This document shows positions 18,576 through 29,500 of a DNA stretch of 64,000 bases, piece after piece. The notes below the pieces were generated by a model. The model searched no databases. It saw only the letters and a program-made list of their open reading frames with translations, and was not told the DNA's origin. Source of the DNA: Cristatella mucedo (taxonomy: Eukaryota; Bryozoa; Phylactolaemata; Cristatellidae). Location of the stretch: positions 10,916,001 to 10,980,000 of the forward strand of contig WPIO01000006.1 of the NCBI GenBank assembly GCA_009760855.2, given 5' to 3'. How positions within the stretch are numbered: the stretch's first letter is position 1; every line of letters starts with the position of its first letter. Both the position numbers and the translations under genes were made by a program.

Positions 18576-18712
18576 TCGTTTGTATTTAGCCTAAAGAGAA
18601 CTTAATTTATATCCAGGCACTTCACGCATATGCCGCGGGGCTCGAGCCCACGACCTCAGCCATGACCTTGGTCGGGGCGAGCACCTTAACCGCTGAACCA
18701 AACCAGCTCGGC
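18576..18712 (-). repeat. SINE family A (tRNA-derived), near full length
   Basis: The RNA-sense strand is minus. Head 'gctggtttggttcagcggtt' (A-box-like), B box 'ggctcgagccc', then body 'gcatatgcgtgaagtgcc' and an L2-like tail. Internal Pol III promoter elements and tail mark it as a tRNA-derived SINE, not a tRNA gene. Confidence 0.85.
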
Positions 18713-18761
18713 GCATTGCAGGCTTTACAGAGCTACCAGACCTAGTTATGCAGACATATAT

Positions 18762-18870
18762 AATAATAATAATAATGCATTTGATGTAGCACCCTCAGAG
18801 AACTAAATCTCGATCTAGCCACTTTATATTTTCTGCAATGGAAGCACGATCGAATGGTTAGCGGTACATA
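18762..18870 (-). repeat. LINE 3' tail fragment
   Basis: 'taataataataatgcatttga' followed by 'ccctcagagaactaaatctc' and 'cgatcgaatggttagcggta'. This is the LINE 3' UTR as seen on the plus strand. Confidence 0.8.
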
Positions 18871-20300
18871 ATCGACACGAGCTATCTGGAAGAAACGGGT
18901 GAGGGGGAGCAGTGAAGATACGGGCAAGGAGAGAGGAGGGTACGGATGACTAGTTGAAGGGATGGGAAGAGGGAGAGGAGTGGGAGGGGAGGGAGAAGGA
19001 GAAGGAGAAGGAAAGTGGGGGAAGGGGAAGATTAGCAGTCCAACTAGATAGACCTGAAGAGGTATAGAACGAGACCGAGCGAGTACAGGTGTCAGGAGCA
19101 GCAGGTGTCACGGACACACCAGTCGAACCTCGGCTGGGCACTTTCGCTGCTGCGGCACTGGCATTCGGGCAACAGGCGCAGGCGCTCTGGGCCTAAACAA
19201 AAATGGCCGGCAAGTGGGGCCGAGCCGAAAACGCTCGCTCGGCTAGCAGCAAAGCTGCTCTGTCCAAAAAGCACCAGCTCCGCTAGCCAGCTGCTGTGCT
19301 ACCACCGCTGCCGCGGCCACGGGGTCATTAAACGCCTCAGCCACTCCCTGCCCCCACTCCTGCCTCCACTCAGCCATATAGAGCTCGAGCCGCAAGGTTG
19401 TTGCAGTCTCGGGGTGGGCGAGCGGCAGTTGCCCGCGCGCACGCTATCCGGGTACCTATCGTCCAAATCCGAGACAGTGGGCTCCTTTTCCTTCGTCCTA
19501 CACTTATGCCTTCTTCTTCTTCTTCTCACATTGGTTGCTGGAAGCTGACATTAGGCCAGCAACCAATAGTGGGAGCGGCCGTCTCGAGATCTGCGGCCAG
19601 ACAGCATGCCGGCTCAAGCCACTTTATTTTGGTCGTCTGGACACAGAAACACGGCTAATCTGACTGTACACGACTGCCAGCAGCTCGTTCGGTGCTCGTT
19701 GGCTAAATCCCGACACAGTCAAGAATAGCTCGCGCCACGGTGAGTCAGCGGTACGGGTTCTGCCGAAGCTAGCTGGAGCTGGAGGGGAGTTGATGCCGTA
19801 AGGTGCCACGGCCTAAGAAAAGATAGGCACTGACTCATCCGATATGAGTGCACCCTGGATGGTGGCCAGATCACCTGACCCCTGTCGATGCTGTCCAATC
19901 AGGAAGATTTTTAGAAGGGAAGTGTCGAGCAGTAGTAAGTAAGCTGCCCCTCAAACACCTCCTTAAATCGGTCCAATGAGTGTGGGCACGCTCTGAGTGC
20001 CCTTTTTCCGGCGTGTGCGTGTCAAAAGTCCGGCGCCGGCAGCCACTGGCCGGCAGCGAGCTGAGGCCTGCTGCTGCAAGCAGGCACTCCTCCTGGTCCT
20101 CCACATCGTCATTTCCTTTCACGAGTCTTTGCTTCGATCTGGCTTCTTCTTTGCATCGCCATGCTCGCAGTCTCATAGCATACAGCACCGGCGAAACAGA
20201 ATGGATGTAGGAGGGTGACATTACAGCAGTCCATCCAGAATTGGAATTGAGCTACAGCTTTTTATCGACATGAAAGCATTTGGAATGCATCAACGTGATT
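18871..20300. other. Unassigned DNA with a purine-rich patch
   Basis: 18,950-19,030 is GGAGA-rich. No coding family recognised in the 147-codon plus ORF at 19,105-19,548, which is Ser/Leu/Arg-rich and ends in a TTC repeat. Confidence 0.4.
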
Positions 20301-20307
20301 CCCATAG

Positions 20308-20402
20308 GGAAAAAGTGTGTGTGTGTTTGTGTGTGTGTTTGCATGTATGTATGTATGTGTATATATATGTGTATATATATGTATGTATATATATATATAT
20401 AT
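20308..20402. repeat. (GT)n/(TA)n compound microsatellite
   Basis: GTGTGT passing through GTAT units into a TATATA tract. Confidence 0.95.
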
Positions 20403-20626
20403 CCCCATAAATTAAAGTGAAAGCTTGCCTGTCACATCCGTCTGTCGCGTCAGTAGCCTGTCACGGACTTACGTCATGAGGCAGATAGCTCACTTACATC
20501 AAGCGGCTTATGTTCAGTACCCCTACTAATTAAAGTGAGAAAGTCCTGCGTCATGTGGCAAGATGGCATCCAGTACTTTCTGGGAGTGACTCAGTGAAGC
20601 CCCCCCCCCCAGGCAGTGAGCTCTAA

Positions 20627-20733
20627 TGTATGTATGTATGTATGTATGTATGTATGTATGTATGTATGTATGTATGTGTATACATACATATATATATATA
20701 CATATATATATGTATATATATATATATATATAC
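20627..20733. repeat. (TGTA)n/(TA)n compound microsatellite
   Basis: About twelve TGTA units followed by a TA-rich tract. It gives an artificial Tyr-Met-Cys-Val repeat ORF. Confidence 0.97.
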
Positions 20734-20811
20734 CTAGTGGTATAAGGTTAAAGGCATATCAGATGAAAGATATGCATAAGGAAAGATCGATTCTCCTCTC
20801 AAGATGCACAC

Positions 20812-20955
20812 AATTGGCTAAACACTTTGCAACCCAGGCCATGGGTTCGAGTCCTGTGTCAGGCTGCCCCCTGAAAAAAGGGTGATAGCCGTTATGGATC
20901 CACTGCTTCTATATAAATGAGGCTGCTGAGTCAGCCGGCCTTTAATTTTCTTTTA
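20812..20955 (+). repeat. SINE family B, diverged copy
   Basis: B box 'gggttcgagtcc' followed by 'gggtgatagccgtta', 'ctatataaatgaggctgctgag' and a T-rich tail, the SINE-B order. Confidence 0.75.
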
Positions 20956-21724
20956 CTTATTTTACTCAAGCTCACGGCTTTTTGCTGGCTATGGCTAAGC
21001 AGTGGTCGCAGGCAGGTGTCCTGGTAGCTCGACCTAGACTTGTGATAACCACTTTTATAATGGTGGCCCGGGCCGGCAGTGGTCTCGGATTGGTCATTCT
21101 GTACTCAGTGTCACCTGGCAAGTGTCAGTGGGCCGTCTGACATCACTGCCTGCTTTTGCAGTTCCTCCCGTGCAGACTTTCGCAAACCCAGCCTGGTTTA
21201 GCTCTAATGACGATCAGGTCTTTACCTTGCTCGGAGCAGCCAATCATGGGAAGGAAGACAGAAGGGTAGACAAGGTGGGAGGCTTCATTGGCACTGCTCT
21301 GATTCAGCTGCACTTGGGATTTAAGCAAGCAGGAGGCCAAACAACGATTTGAAACAGAGGCTGTGCTTCAAGAATTATGACGATTAAGGACAGTAATTCT
21401 CACAATCTTGGTGCAGCTTAAGCAGAGCAATTTCAGCCAGCCGTTCTACCTGCACAGACGTGCTCAGATCATTCATTGGACCATTCGGTAGAAAAGGCAC
21501 GTGGACTTGCTCCCTGGTGGGGGCCGATCGTATGAAAGCGGAAAGGCATGCATGGGTGGACGAGGTGAAAAGTTACGAATTCAGTCTGTCTCGGGAGTGA
21601 CAAGATTATAAGGCAAGCCTAGAGCAGTGCTCTGCGGTTCACGCCGGTGCTGCGGCTAGCAAGGTCCTATGGAACAAGTCAAAACTAGGCTGTCTTGGCA
21701 AAGCAAATTCGTACAAATCGGGGC

Positions 21725-21865
21725 ATTAGGGTACGGTTCGAGCACTTTCGGTCGCCGATCCCAATCCTGCAACTGCCTGCTGCAAGCAGAGTGATGGTGG
21801 CTATGGTTATCCTGCCTCTATACAAGTGTTGCTGAGTCAACTGATCTTTACTTTTACCTTTAACT
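21725..21865 (+). repeat. SINE family B, old copy
   Basis: Weak B box, then 'gcaagcagagtgatggtggc', 'ctctatacaagtgttgctga' and a T-rich tail. Order matches SINE-B but identity is low. Confidence 0.55.
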
Positions 21866-22454
21866 TAGCAAGGACTTACTCATCTCCGACTAGGCTAGCG
21901 AGGGCTAAGGTGCATGACTCAAGACAGCTTTCCCTACTACACTCAAAGCAATGGTGCCTTTCGGGGAGCAAGATCAGCATGTCAAAGCCAAGATGTGACT
22001 GGATGCATTCAGTGTCATTGGCAGTACTTAGGGTCAGTGGCCTCTGCAATAGAAGGAACCGGGCACGCCGGGAAGGTGGAGGAGTGACTGAACAGATGAT
22101 GAATACATGAAATGATCACCCAACGAGAGACAGCCGTGCTCAAGCTGAGTTCTGCTTAACTAGCGATTCGAACAGGCTGGCACAACTGCAAGCACGAACG
22201 AACAAACCATAAACAAGCTCTGCCCTGTTGAATTAAGACATCAGTATGTCGGTAAGAGCGTGGTCTGGTCTGTAGGGGGAGGGGGAGAGGGGATCACACT
22301 TGAGCTACTGTAGGGCAGATGGAAAAAGCCTAAGAAAGGTAACTTAATTACGAAAGCAGTGCCTAGTCAGCAGGCCATCCAAGGTGTTGCATCAAACCAA
22401 GGTCAAGGTGAATTCATTTGCAGACCGAGTGCCAGCGGTGGGGTATACGGTTGG

Positions 22455-22545
22455 TCGGCTCGTGGGCTTGGTGGGCTCGTGGCATATGCAAAGCGCCTGA
22501 ATAAATATTCAGTTATCTTGGGGCACTATACAAATGAATTGTATT
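22455..22545 (+). repeat. SINE family A, 3' half
   Basis: 'gtggcatatgcaaagcgcctg' followed by 'tcttggggcactatacaaatg' and TTTA repeats. The tRNA head is badly degraded. Confidence 0.7.
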
Positions 22546-22589
22546 TATTTATTTATATTTAGCCTGGATTTTCCAGCTCCCAGTTAATA

Positions 22590-22700
22590 ATAATAATGAT
22601 AATAATATAAGACATATGTATACCTAGAGAACTAAATCTCTCTTTAGGCAATTTACATATGCTCTATGGGAAGCACACAAAGGAAAATCCACACAGACCC
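22590..22700 (-). repeat. LINE 3' tail fragment
   Basis: AAT repeat, then 'cctagagaactaaatctctc' and 'gggaagcac', the LINE 3' UTR order. Confidence 0.65.
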
Positions 22701-22721
22701 TGCAAGTATTGTGAGGAACAG

Positions 22722-22724
22722 GTG

Positions 22725-22776
<52 letters not shown>

Positions 22777-22860
22777 TATAGAGAGAGAGATAGAGAGAGA
22801 GATAGATAGATAGATATATAGATAGATATATATAAGTTCTCTTGGGGCGCCATACAAATG

Positions 22861-22895
<35 letters not shown>
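22722..22895. repeat. (TA)n, (GATA)n and SINE-tail palindrome centre
   Basis: TA tract, GAGA/GATA units, then a 29-bp SINE-A tail (22,835-22,863) and another 32-bp TA tract. Confidence 0.9.
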
Positions 22896-22898
<3 letters not shown>

Positions 22899-23031
22899 CA
22901 TTTGTATGGCACCCCAAGAGAACTTAATCTCTATTCAGGCGCTTCACATATGCCGCGGGGCTCGAGCCCACGACCTCAGCCAGACCTTGTTCGGGGCGAG
23001 CACCTTAACAGCAGGACCAAACCAGCTCGGC
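22896..23031 (-). repeat. SINE family A, near full length
   Basis: Plus text reads tail 'attcatttgtatggcacccc', body 'gcgcttcacatatgccgcgg', B box 'gggctcgagccc' and head 'ccaaaccagctcggc'. It faces the 22,835 tail. Confidence 0.88.
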
Positions 23032-23059
23032 AGGTGTGCTTATTACCAAAGTCGGGGGG

Positions 23060-23250
23060 GGGGGGTGTCGTGACGTCAGTTGGGAGTAAGCCCTAGGCTT
23101 TGGGAACATAAAAACACAAGTCGCGATCTCTTAAGGATAGAGCAGGTGGTATGATATCTAGCCTGATTGGGACGTAGTTTGTCTAGGTATGCTGGAGCAA
23201 GAGAATGAAAGGACCCAGAAGTGAGTGAGCTTGAAACCTTGAAGTCGAAT
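23060..23250 (-). pseudogene. LINE fragment, 3' part of ORF2
   Basis: Aligns by eye with 39,280-39,470: 'ctttgggaacataaaa', 'gatctcttaaggat', 'ggtatgctggagcaagagaatg', 'gaaaccttgaagtcgaatt'. No open frame remains. Confidence 0.65.
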
Positions 23251-23540
23251 TGACAGACGAAGCTGCCTACCTTGCAGCTAGCAACAGACAGAACTTGGGA
23301 TATTCAACACCAAGTCGCTTCGAGGACTTGTGCCAAGGTTGTGATGCACCAACTAGTGGCACGGCACGGTTATTTTTAGCCAGGTTTACGGCTCACACGT
23401 GCTTGGTTCAGCATCGAATGGCAGATGCAGATTTACCTATGGCCTGTGCTATTAGTCTAAACTCGACTGTAGATGACGAGATTAGCGGTTCCTGAGTTGC
23501 AGGTTATTTAGGAGCTTAAACAAGTAATCTAATCTCCGGA

Positions 23541-23673
23541 CAGCTGGTTTGGTCCAGTGGTTAAGGTGCTCGCCCCGAATAAGGTCTGGCTGAAGTCGAG
23601 GGCTCCAGCCTGAAGGCACATGTGAAGTGCCTGAATAGAGATTAAGTTCTCTTGGGGTGCTATATAAATGAAT

Positions 23674-23679
<6 letters not shown>
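23541..23679 (+). repeat. SINE family A, near full length
   Basis: Head 'cagctggtttggtccagtgg' with A box, body 'gtgaagtgcctgaatagaga', tail 'gttctcttggggtgctatat' ending at a (CA)n tract. Confidence 0.88.

Positions 23680-23735
<56 letters not shown>
23680..23735. repeat. (CA)n microsatellite at SINE end
   Basis: About 27 AC units beginning at the SINE-A 3' end, consistent with growth from a SINE tail. Confidence 0.95.
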
Positions 23736-23739
<4 letters not shown>

Positions 23740-24064
23740 TCAAGCACAGCTTTCCTACCTGTGCAGAGGAGGCCCACTAACTCTGCAGAAGTTAAAGAGA
23801 CAGCCAGATGCTGGGCACGGGCACTTGCTCCTGAGGTGTAGGCAGCATTGATCGGTGTCTTGTTCTTCTATCGGACCCGCAAGTATCGCTAGCCACTACC
23901 TGCGCTTCGAGGCTCCAGTTTCACCAGTACGAAGGTCATCGAAGGTCACGAAGTATCTGCTATCATCTGGCATCAGCTATACGCGCTGCTGCAAGACTAG
24001 TTCTGGAGCCACTCCACGACAGTTAACAATAACAATACCTGTACAGATAGCATACAAACAAGAA

Positions 24065-24350
24065 CATGGGGAGAAGGGAGAGACGATAGGAGGGGAGAGT
24101 CGAGAAGACAGTAGGTGATGGAGAAGGGAGAGGAGGGGAGATGAGGGGAGAGATGAAGGAGAAAGGATGGGAGAGAGAAGAGAGACGGGGAGAAGAGATG
24201 AGAGGAGAGAGGATGGGAGAGGAGGAGAGAGGAGGGGAGAGAGGAGGGGAGAGAAAGAGTGGGGGAGATGGAGATAGGGGGTGGAGGGAGCGGGAAAAGG
24301 GAGAGGGGGAGGAAAGAGCCACAGGGATTGTGAAAGAGACAGAAAAGAGA
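24065..24350. repeat. Imperfect purine tract (GGAGA)
   Basis: Nearly pure purine strand of GGGGAGA, GAGGAGA and AGAGAAG units. The 148-153 codon ORFs on both strands over it are compositional. Confidence 0.9.
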
Positions 24351-26359
24351 GAAGCACCAATTGGACCAGGTTGCAGCATCGTCCACATATACACAATCGT
24401 GAGCACACAACCTTCCTTTCGATACCCACATCTGGCCAGTTTCACGTGGATCCATCTACTAAACATGCACCCTCTGCACTGCAGATTACTAGCCTGCTCT
24501 ACTCAGCACTTCCTCGGAAGGCTTTCCCCTGCCCTTAAGAGCTTACGCCTGCGAATCAGTAGGCACAATCCTGGGCTGCCTTCCTCTGGCTCGGCCAGGT
24601 GACATTGAACTATGCCCCTACATTCGTAGAATGGGCTCACTGGAATTGTCGGCAGTGTCAGGCCCGGCTCCCTAATGTGATGTTAAACTGCAAGGTGGAA
24701 AGGCCAGCACCCTGTCATGGGTAATATCAACACTGTGATGCCTGCAGCCACATGCCACCTACATCACTGCTAATTAAGGGTGCTACTGTAGCTGTAGCTG
24801 CCCATGTCACTAACAGCAGCTCTCAGGGCCCCAGCCAGCAGCACCCATCAGCAGGCGCATGGTATCGCCACTGCAGACCGGTCGGCAGATAGGTCACTAG
24901 ATGGGCAGTAAACCAGGCGGCCGTGAGTACACGCAGGCTTGGCTGGCTGCAGCCACAAACGACCCGGTCGGGTTGGTCCTACACCGAAGCTAGTGAGACA
25001 AACGCAGCTGCAATGGGCTGCAGTGTAATTCTGCTGCTACGGCATATCTATTATCCAACATGAGCACAGACTACTTGTTGAGGCTTCTTTCATGTGGACA
25101 CGGGGTCGCGACTGGAGACAGGAAATCGTTACGGCAGCAGTCAGCAATGAAACGGGGCAGGCGCGTGTCTTGGCCGCTGACCATGTGCTTCAGCAGCGGC
25201 TGTTGAGCTGAGCAGCGGCTTAGCTGCTGCCAGTCGCCAATGAGGCACTGGAAACCGCATTTCCGCCTGTGCACTTGCAGTGGACTTCATCAAATGGGGC
25301 TGCAGTAGCTCAGCTAGCAATTAGCCATCTCAGCTGAGCTAAGATCAAGGCAACAGAAGAGGTCAGTCCGAGCGTATCTGCCGCCAGGCGAGTACTTGCC
25401 GTGTTGATTCAGCAGACACTAAACGGCCGACTGAGAAGACCTACGACCGGGAAGGGCTTGACCCCTTCTCCTCTGCAAGCAGCAAGCACTGCACATTTCC
25501 CTGCTGCTCTCGCATAGACAACAACGAGCATCTGTGCTGCAGCTGCTTTCGGTAGCAACAGGTGACCGTCGCCCTGCAGCCCTGCACGGGCTTCAGCGAG
25601 CAAGCCCGAGCAAGTTAGAGCAACGGATCGGCAGCAGGAGGGGGGCAGCAGGAGGGGGGCAGCAGGAGGGCAGCAGGAGGAGAAGGGGAGCTGTTCCGAG
25701 TGTACAAAATCGACAGGCCACTGTGAGCATAGCTAGAGGGAGGCGAGCATTTCCAATGGAATGGCTCTGCTCGAGTCACTACTCAAGCTTTCTGAATAAA
25801 TCTCTTCTGTGTATTCAACAACCTACTAGGAGGCATCTTTCGAGACAGATCGACAGTGAAAGAAAGATGGCTGGCTGGCTGGCTGGTAATTATATTCATC
25901 TGCCGAATCCAATCCAGGCTTACGAGTACCGGTCGAAAGAGGATGGATTCAAATGATTTGGAACACTTGCCCGGTGAAACATTAAAAATCTGATCCACAA
26001 CTTGTACCGAGTCAAATGAGACATAATTATTTACCGGAGCAGTGAGCAATTTACCGTGCAATCACTGCCATTGATGCCAATTTCCTCATTTGCCAAACCG
26101 ATTCTGTATCAGCAACCTGCTGATGCAAACTCGCAAAGTTACACAAGAATCACTCGAAGCCGCCCCTTTACCATCTGCAGGTTTCAATCATGCATCCTTT
26201 TGGCACAGAAAAGCAACGGCTTCCGAGCGAGAACATCTTCACAGCCATGCGAAATTTGAATTAGTAGGGGAAATGTTCCACAACCGTTCGATGCACACTA
26301 ACGTGTAACATATCGTGACTCAAAAGCCCAGGCCATCGGAAGGCACACTCTCGGAACCG

Positions 26360-26398
<39 letters not shown>

Positions 26399-27340
26399 TA
26401 TTATTATTTGCAAGTTCAAATACCTGCACAAGCATGGAAACAATACTACTAGGATGGGCTCAGGTTTACATAGGTATGCACAAACACGCACGCACAGGCA
26501 CGCACGCACGCACGTACACACACAAACACGTACATGTGAGTGTATGGCGTATGCATTCGGACAAAGCATTTTTTGCCCGGCTCGATAGTCAGTGGAACCA
26601 GATTGAAGCACCACTACGAAACTCGGCTACTTCGCCAGCCATCCGTTGTCCAAGTGTCTGCTCCCAACCGGCAGGCACAGCAGCAGCAGTGCAGACAGGG
26701 CAGCTGGTTTAAGCACTTGCACTCAAAGAACTGCTGCCGACCGAAGCAACACAGCAGTCTGCAGCCTGTCGGCGACCAATAGTTCGATGCCAAGGCAGTG
26801 ACCAGCCCTTACGGCAACAGCCACAATCCACCCCGTCCACCTAAAGTCACAGGATATGTGCTCATTTCATCTTTATTTCAGCTCAATCTCATCACCGGAT
26901 CTCCCGATTGCGATCCATACATATGCAGGCGTTAGCACTGTATATGCCCATAAATGACTCATTAGCAAAGCACTTGCACTCAACTTGGATTCCTCACTGA
27001 CACGGTTTGGCAACTTGAAGACACCTACCGTTAAGGATTTCCACGGGAAGACTAACACTCCACTCCACAATCCAGGTACTCCAGACTAACACTGAAACCC
27101 CCCTCACCAACGCGATTTGCTGATTGTAAATGCACTCTTTACATTCAAACTCCAATTTGCAGCCTAGTCGCAGCCTTTAGTGACTGCCTGTGTATCCACA
27201 CTACTGGTTCAACTACTAGTGGGTTTATTAGAGTCCGGGCGAGTTTGGTCAGTCAAACGCCAGCAGGCATCGTAGGCATCGATGCATCGATGCCTACAAT
27301 AACAAGAGAGTTCGAAAGTCCAGATAGCAATGATATTATA
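24350..27340. other. Unassigned DNA, no gene recognised
   Basis: Contains short repeats 'gcaggaggggg' (25,635-25,680) and a TC microsatellite (26,360-26,394). No coding family seen. Confidence 0.4.
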
Positions 27341-27344
27341 ACAA

Positions 27345-28850
27345 TATTAGTTTGTTTGTATTGAGTCCTAAAAGAACTTAATCTCTATCCAGATGCTTTA
27401 CAGCTTGCTGCAAGGGCATCAATAGCTAAGAGTCAGTACCACGTAGGGTATAAAGTATGCAAAAGCAAACAGGTATTATGATTAGGCCACCATACCAAGT
27501 CAAATATGGCCATCGGCTACCAAAACACTCGTGGCCATCGGTTAGCAAGACCTCTGGTTAGTAACAGGCACTGAAATGTACTCACGCAAGTTACACCAGA
27601 ACAAAAACGACTATGCCACTGGGGTGCCGGGAACGGTGACCGGAACAGTCGCATCTTTAGCCGAGGCAATTAAGGATGCAAGTACATTGCAGGTAGAGAC
27701 CGTACCCAAAAGCCATTTCTAGAATTTTGGTGCAGACGAACTGGAGGCTCGACCACCATAAGATTACAATTTAATGTGCTAGGGAGGATCGGCAAGATGA
27801 CGAAGGAGCAAGGAGGTAGGAGAGGCAGGCTGGCTCTAGCGAGTGAAGTGACCTGTAAGCCAGACTGCTGAAGACCTAGAAATCGATTCGATGCTTGATA
27901 GGGAGCCAGTGAAGCTCAGACAGAAATTGTATGATGTGGCAGCTATGCCGTTAAGGACTGACCATGCGAGCAGCTGATTGTCGAACCAGTTGCAGACGAT
28001 TTAGGGCACAGGTCAGGATTCCTAAATAAAGGAAAAATTGCAACGATCTAGGCGAAAATGATGTAACAAACTAGTCTGGCTGTCACACTCTTATTTAAGT
28101 ATGCCCCGATTTTGGCGATCCTCCTAAGCTAAAAGTAGGCCGACTTGAAAGTGGTGGAAATGTGCTATCTAATGAGTCGTTTCGGAACAGTTCAGGCCTA
28201 CATTACCGGCCAGCATTTGGCTGACACTTGGTTTGCCCTAAGCTGCTACGTTGGTCTTACCATCGTCAAGCTGTAAGATGTTAGTAGCCATCCACACACG
28301 GTGAAGTCGATACAGGCAGCAGTGAAGGAGTTGAGTCCGAGCAAGTCGGATGAGGAGCCGTCGGAAGGGTCGGTGGCTAGCTAGAGCTGCTTGTCGTCGG
28401 CATGAGAATTCGAGCTCCAAGATTGTGTTTGGCAACGACGTCGTCCAGAGGACGAGTAAAGACATGATCAAATGATGGGGGCCTAAGGCCGAGCCCTGAG
28501 GTAGCCATTCATTCCCCCCACCCATACTTTAACAGCCCGTAGATGACCGACAGTCGTTTATATCTGCACCCTGACATCTCTCACTGTGGTAGGACCTCGA
28601 CCAGTTGAGCACGGCACCAGTGATAGTCGGAGACGTGTGGAGAGGGGCTACAGAAAGATCTGGCGATCAACAGTGTCAAAAACGGCCGACAGATCCAGGC
28701 GGCAGTACCAGCAGAGGGGCCCCACCCACCCAGATCAAGGCGGCAGTACCGGCAGGGAGGCCCCACCCAAATCGGCATTGTTTCGGAAGGTCATTCATTG
28801 TAAACCCGAAGCAGAGCCGGTTCCCGTGGTATCGCTACAGGTACTCGAAG
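27345..28850 (-). pseudogene. Degraded LINE ORF2 3' half, variant B
   Basis: Minus strand retains reverse-transcriptase traces: PQGSALGP (28.5 kb), an H-ADD-KQL version of the catalytic box (about 28.40 kb), and LQLDDGKTNV, equivalent to LKLNDDKTNL of the 39-40 kb copy. 28,590-28,680 corresponds to the WFRSYLSGRLQS region in scrambled frames. Its 3' UTR (27.36-27.6 kb) matches 47.9-48.2 kb rather than the main family, so it is a second variant. Many frameshifts and a GGCGGCAGTACC duplication near 28,700-28,755. Confidence 0.7.
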
Positions 28851-28859
28851 CGACTGTGA

Positions 28860-29500
28860 GTGGAATTCACGTAACAGATGGTTAGGGGGCGCCTCGCTTC
28901 GTTGGATGCGACCTTAAGGCAAAGCATCGCATCGCGTCCATCGCTCTCTTCTGCAGCTGCGAGCAGATGCTTCGAGTGCCAAATTCCCCCTCGCTCGGTA
29001 AGCCAGCATTTACAGCCTTGGGTGGCCGGGCATTCGGGCGGGCATTTGAAAATGATTCCTGCCGAATGACCTCAAGTCAGTCCCCCCCCCCCCGGCTGTC
29101 GGCTTCGACCAGAGGTGGAATCTCCGGCGGCAGATGCAGCGAAAGACTCCATTGTTGAGTCGGCTTGTGGGCATAAAGAGGTCAGCCATCGACCTCTACG
29201 CGACGACTACATCCTTCTGCAGCAGGGCGGTCGCCGAAATGGCGATACGCTGTTTGCCAGCCCGATCCACTCCAGCATATAAAGCGCCTAGACAGAGAGC
29301 TAGTCCTCTTTGGATCTTTTCATTACTATTATCATTATTATTATTATTATTACTATCGCCATTACCGTTATCGCTGTTTACCCACTCCCTAGGGAAAGGC
29401 AGGAAAAGTCGTCAAAATGGCCCTCGGCGATTTCCGACCTCGCCCGACACTCTGCTGTGCATGCTGCTCGATCATTAGCCTTAGACTGCCACTTCTGAAG
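28860..29500. other. Unassigned DNA leading into the GC-rich block
   Basis: Contains an ATT/ATC repeat at 29,323-29,355. A 114-codon plus ORF here shows no family feature. Confidence 0.4.

Noticed and set aside
23977-24602. Overlapping 147-153 codon ORFs on both strands
   Set aside because: Produced by the GGAGA purine tract; no complexity outside it.
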